Assembly (NCBI GenBank): GCA_025455085.1
Contig: JALONF010000013.1
Coordinates: forward strand, 1-15,236
Length of the DNA: 15,236 bases
Direction of reading: 5' to 3'
Source: Ignavibacteriaceae bacterium
GTDB taxonomy: Bacteria; Bacteroidota; Ignavibacteria; Ignavibacteriales; Ignavibacteriaceae
The position numbers were made by a program, and so were the translations under genes. The notes beneath the pieces were generated by a model. That model made no database searches. It saw only the letters and a list, made by a program, of their open reading frames with translations, and was not told where the DNA came from. Shown here in pieces: positions 13,907-15,236 of the stretch; position 1 is the first letter of the stretch, and the number at the start of each line of letters is the position of its first letter.

Positions 13907-15043
13907 ATGAAGTACAAAAAAGCAAAACTTCCTTTCACTGATTTAATTAATCGTAATAAATTTATCTCTTCTACAACTTATGGTATACTTAACTTATTTT
14001 TTTTAATTGTACGATTTTTCAAAAAGCTTATTAAAAATAAGGATGGCCCATTAGTAATAATAGCACTGCACAGACTGGGTGATACAATTTTCACCATACC
14101 TGCGATAAGACAAATTTACAAGCGCTATGGTAAGAAAATTATTATCCTTTGTTTCCCAGAATCGTTTCCTATTTACAGTATTGAGTTTGATGATATTCAA
14201 TACTGCCTGTTGAGACAAGACGAATTTCTGTTTGGACAAAGATTAGCCAGACATTCAGCAAAATCAAAATTAAGAAATTTGAAACCCGAAATCATTTTAG
14301 ATCTAACCGGTTCAATGATTTCCGCATCACTGATTTACAATATAAAAGCGAAACAAATCATTGGGATTAACAGAGAGCAGTTCAGTTCAATTTACGACAA
14401 TTATATTGCACATAGGGAAGAACCAAAACTTGTTGATATGTATCTGGATGGTGCTTCTCCATTAATTGAACTACCCAATCGTGCTGACTTCAGTGAGCAG
14501 AAAAAGCAATTCAGTCCATTTCCATTTGGTAGAATACTGATTCACCCTTTTGCAGGATGGAAAGAAAAGGAATGGAGCTTAAAAAGTATTATTTCTCTTG
14601 CAATCGGACTTAATAAGAACTACCGGGTTAGTTTATTAATTCAAAATAATCAGCTGAGTTCTGATGTTATCGATGAGCTTGATCATCTAAATATTGATTT
14701 AATCCAAACTAATTCTGTTGAAGAATTAATAAAGAGTATTATGGAATGTTCCTTATTTATTGGTAATGACTCGGGACCGGTTAACATTGCCAATTTTCTT
14801 GGAAAGCCTACATTTTCAATTTATGGTGCGACTAATCCCGATTATACTGCGTCTGAAGAAGATCATCAGAGATATATTCAAAAAAAAATTAACTGTTCAG
14901 CTAAACTAAATGAAAAGTACTGCAAAATCGGTGTAGGGAAGTATGATTGCCCAGGGATTCAGTGTATGAATTTATTGACTGTTGATGAAGTCTACAACAC
15001 CGTGATTCCATTAATTGAAGAATATTGTAACAAGAGATCATAA
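13907..15043 (+). CDS. Glycosyltransferase family 9 (heptosyltransferase-like) protein
   Basis: GT9 enzymes are GT-B fold transferases, best known for adding ADP-heptose to the lipopolysaccharide core. The 378-residue product has the N-domain motif ALHRLGDTIFTIPAIRQI (53-70), IHPFAGWKEKEWSL (212-225) at the domain junction, and the donor-binding block FIGNDSGPVNIANFLGKP (284-301) followed by YGATNPDYT (306-314). A late cysteine set (Cys330, Cys339, Cys348, Cys353) ends in the CMNLLTVDEV segment typical of the family. An extra N-terminal region of about 45 residues, with a hydrophobic and then basic stretch (YGILNLFFLIVRFFKKLIK, 25-43), precedes the core and may attach the enzyme to the membrane. 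It starts 4 bases after the polymerase stop. The donor sugar is unknown; heptose is only the family default. Confidence 0.9.
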   Translation: MKYKKAKLPFTDLINRNKFISSTTYGILNLFFLIVRFFKKLIKNKDGPLVIIALHRLGDTIFTIPAIRQIYKRYGKKIIILCFPESFPIYSIEFDDIQYCLLRQDEFLFGQRLARHSAKSKLRNLKPEIILDLTGSMISASLIYNIKAKQIIGINREQFSSIYDNYIAHREEPKLVDMYLDGASPLIELPNRADFSEQKKQFSPFPFGRILIHPFAGWKEKEWSLKSIISLAIGLNKNYRVSLLIQNNQLSSDVIDELDHLNIDLIQTNSVEELIKSIMECSLFIGNDSGPVNIANFLGKPTFSIYGATNPDYTASEEDHQRYIQKKINCSAKLNEKYCKIGVGKYDCPGIQCMNLLTVDEVYNTVIPLIEEYCNKRS

Positions 15044-15172
15044 ATGAAGAATTATAATAGAGGGCAGGTTCTGGATTATACGAGGAACGTAATTTTATCA
15101 AATATTCTTTTTATACCGTTCGTAAGCATTGAGAGTTGTAAAAATCCTGATAATCTTTTATACCGTCATTAA
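15044..15172 (+). CDS. Short 42-codon ORF, doubtful gene
   Basis: An ATG begins immediately after the GT9 stop (TAAATG) and runs 42 codons to a TAA at 15170-15172. The predicted peptide begins MKNYNRGQVLDYTRN and has one mildly hydrophobic stretch (VILSNILFIPFVSI). I recognise no family. The close spacing would allow translational coupling with the GT9 gene, but the low complexity and lack of a clear SD mean it may be chance or the stump of a decayed gene. Continuation beyond the right edge cannot be judged. Confidence 0.25.
   Translation: MKNYNRGQVLDYTRNVILSNILFIPFVSIESCKNPDNLLYRH
15109..15166 (+). repeat. Short direct repeat (two copies of TTTTATACCGT)
   Basis: The 11-base sequence TTTTATACCGT occurs at 15109-15119 and again at 15156-15166, in the poorly coding stretch after the GT9 gene. 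Two copies 47 bases apart may be a binding site pair or simply chance in AT-rich DNA. No third copy is visible before the window ends. Confidence 0.35.
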
Positions 15173-15197
15173 AGTTATAATTCGTCTTTGTTATTCT

Positions 15198-15215
15198 TTT
15201 AGCGTTCTCGCTAAA
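15198..15215. repeat. Perfect 7-bp inverted repeat (hairpin)
   Basis: TTTAGCG and CGCTAAA form a perfect seven-base-pair stem around the loop TTCT. No run of T follows on the plus strand, and the minus-strand reading also lacks a downstream T tract, so it does not look like an intrinsic terminator. It could be an operator-like palindrome or an RNA hairpin after the GT9 gene. Confidence 0.45.
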
Positions 15216-15236
15216 TGCGGATAGCAATGCAGGATT

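Noticed and set aside
15198..15215. Intrinsic terminator after the GT9 gene
   Set aside because: The 7-bp stem is perfect but neither strand has a T tract after it, so it is listed only as an inverted repeat.
1..15236. Phage, transposon, CRISPR or toxin-antitoxin system
   Set aside because: No transposase, integrase, Cas protein, regular repeat array or small toxin pair is visible; all sizeable frames have housekeeping or envelope functions or are unrecognised lipoproteins.

Overview
The window is an AT-rich, almost gap-free bacterial chromosome segment with two divergent gene blocks. Many genes overlap by 1-4 bases (TAATG, TGATG, ATGA), and several starts are TTG or lack a clear Shine-Dalgarno (SD) site. 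The gene mix is PurS/PurQ-type purine synthesis, a short phosphatidylserine decarboxylase paired with PssA, ybaB-recR, small lipoproteins, a multi-SLBB export protein, a MurJ-family flippase and a GT9 transferase. This suggests a Gram-negative of the Bacteroidota/Chlorobiota/Ignavibacteriota assemblage, with Ignavibacteria as my best guess. That placement rests on general resemblance, not on a search.

Left block, minus strand, transcribed from about 3250 down to 6: a PurC-like gene that has lost most PurC active-site signatures, psd, pssA, purS, purQ and tatA. psd and pssA form the phosphatidylethanolamine branch. purS and purQ encode two of the three parts of FGAM synthase; purL is not in the window. 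tatA encodes the pore component of Tat export. The genes abut or overlap and are probably one operon. A candidate promoter lies in the divergent intergenic region at about 3252-3395.

Middle block, plus strand, 3396-7026: ybaB/ebfC and recR (nucleoid binding and recombinational repair), a SAM-dependent methyltransferase, two small lipoproteins that may be diverged tandem relatives, and ftsX without ftsE beside it.

Right block, plus strand, 7116-15043: an exopolysaccharide or O-antigen type cluster. In order it has an SLBB polysaccharide export protein, a Wzz/GNVR chain-length protein, UDP-glucuronate decarboxylase (UDP-xylose synthase), a MurJ/Wzx-type flippase, an O-antigen ligase/polymerase and a GT9 glycosyltransferase. 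Together these cover nucleotide sugar supply, lipid-linked repeat-unit flipping, polymerisation, length control and export. The initiating sugar-phosphate transferase and most glycosyltransferases are not visible, so the locus probably continues past the right edge. The last 190 bases hold only a 42-codon ORF, a short direct repeat and a perfect 7-bp hairpin.

No stretch longer than 300 bases lacks a gene. I see no tRNA, rRNA, CRISPR array, insertion sequence or clear mobile element. The most interesting item is the degenerate PurC-like protein translationally linked to psd-pssA.
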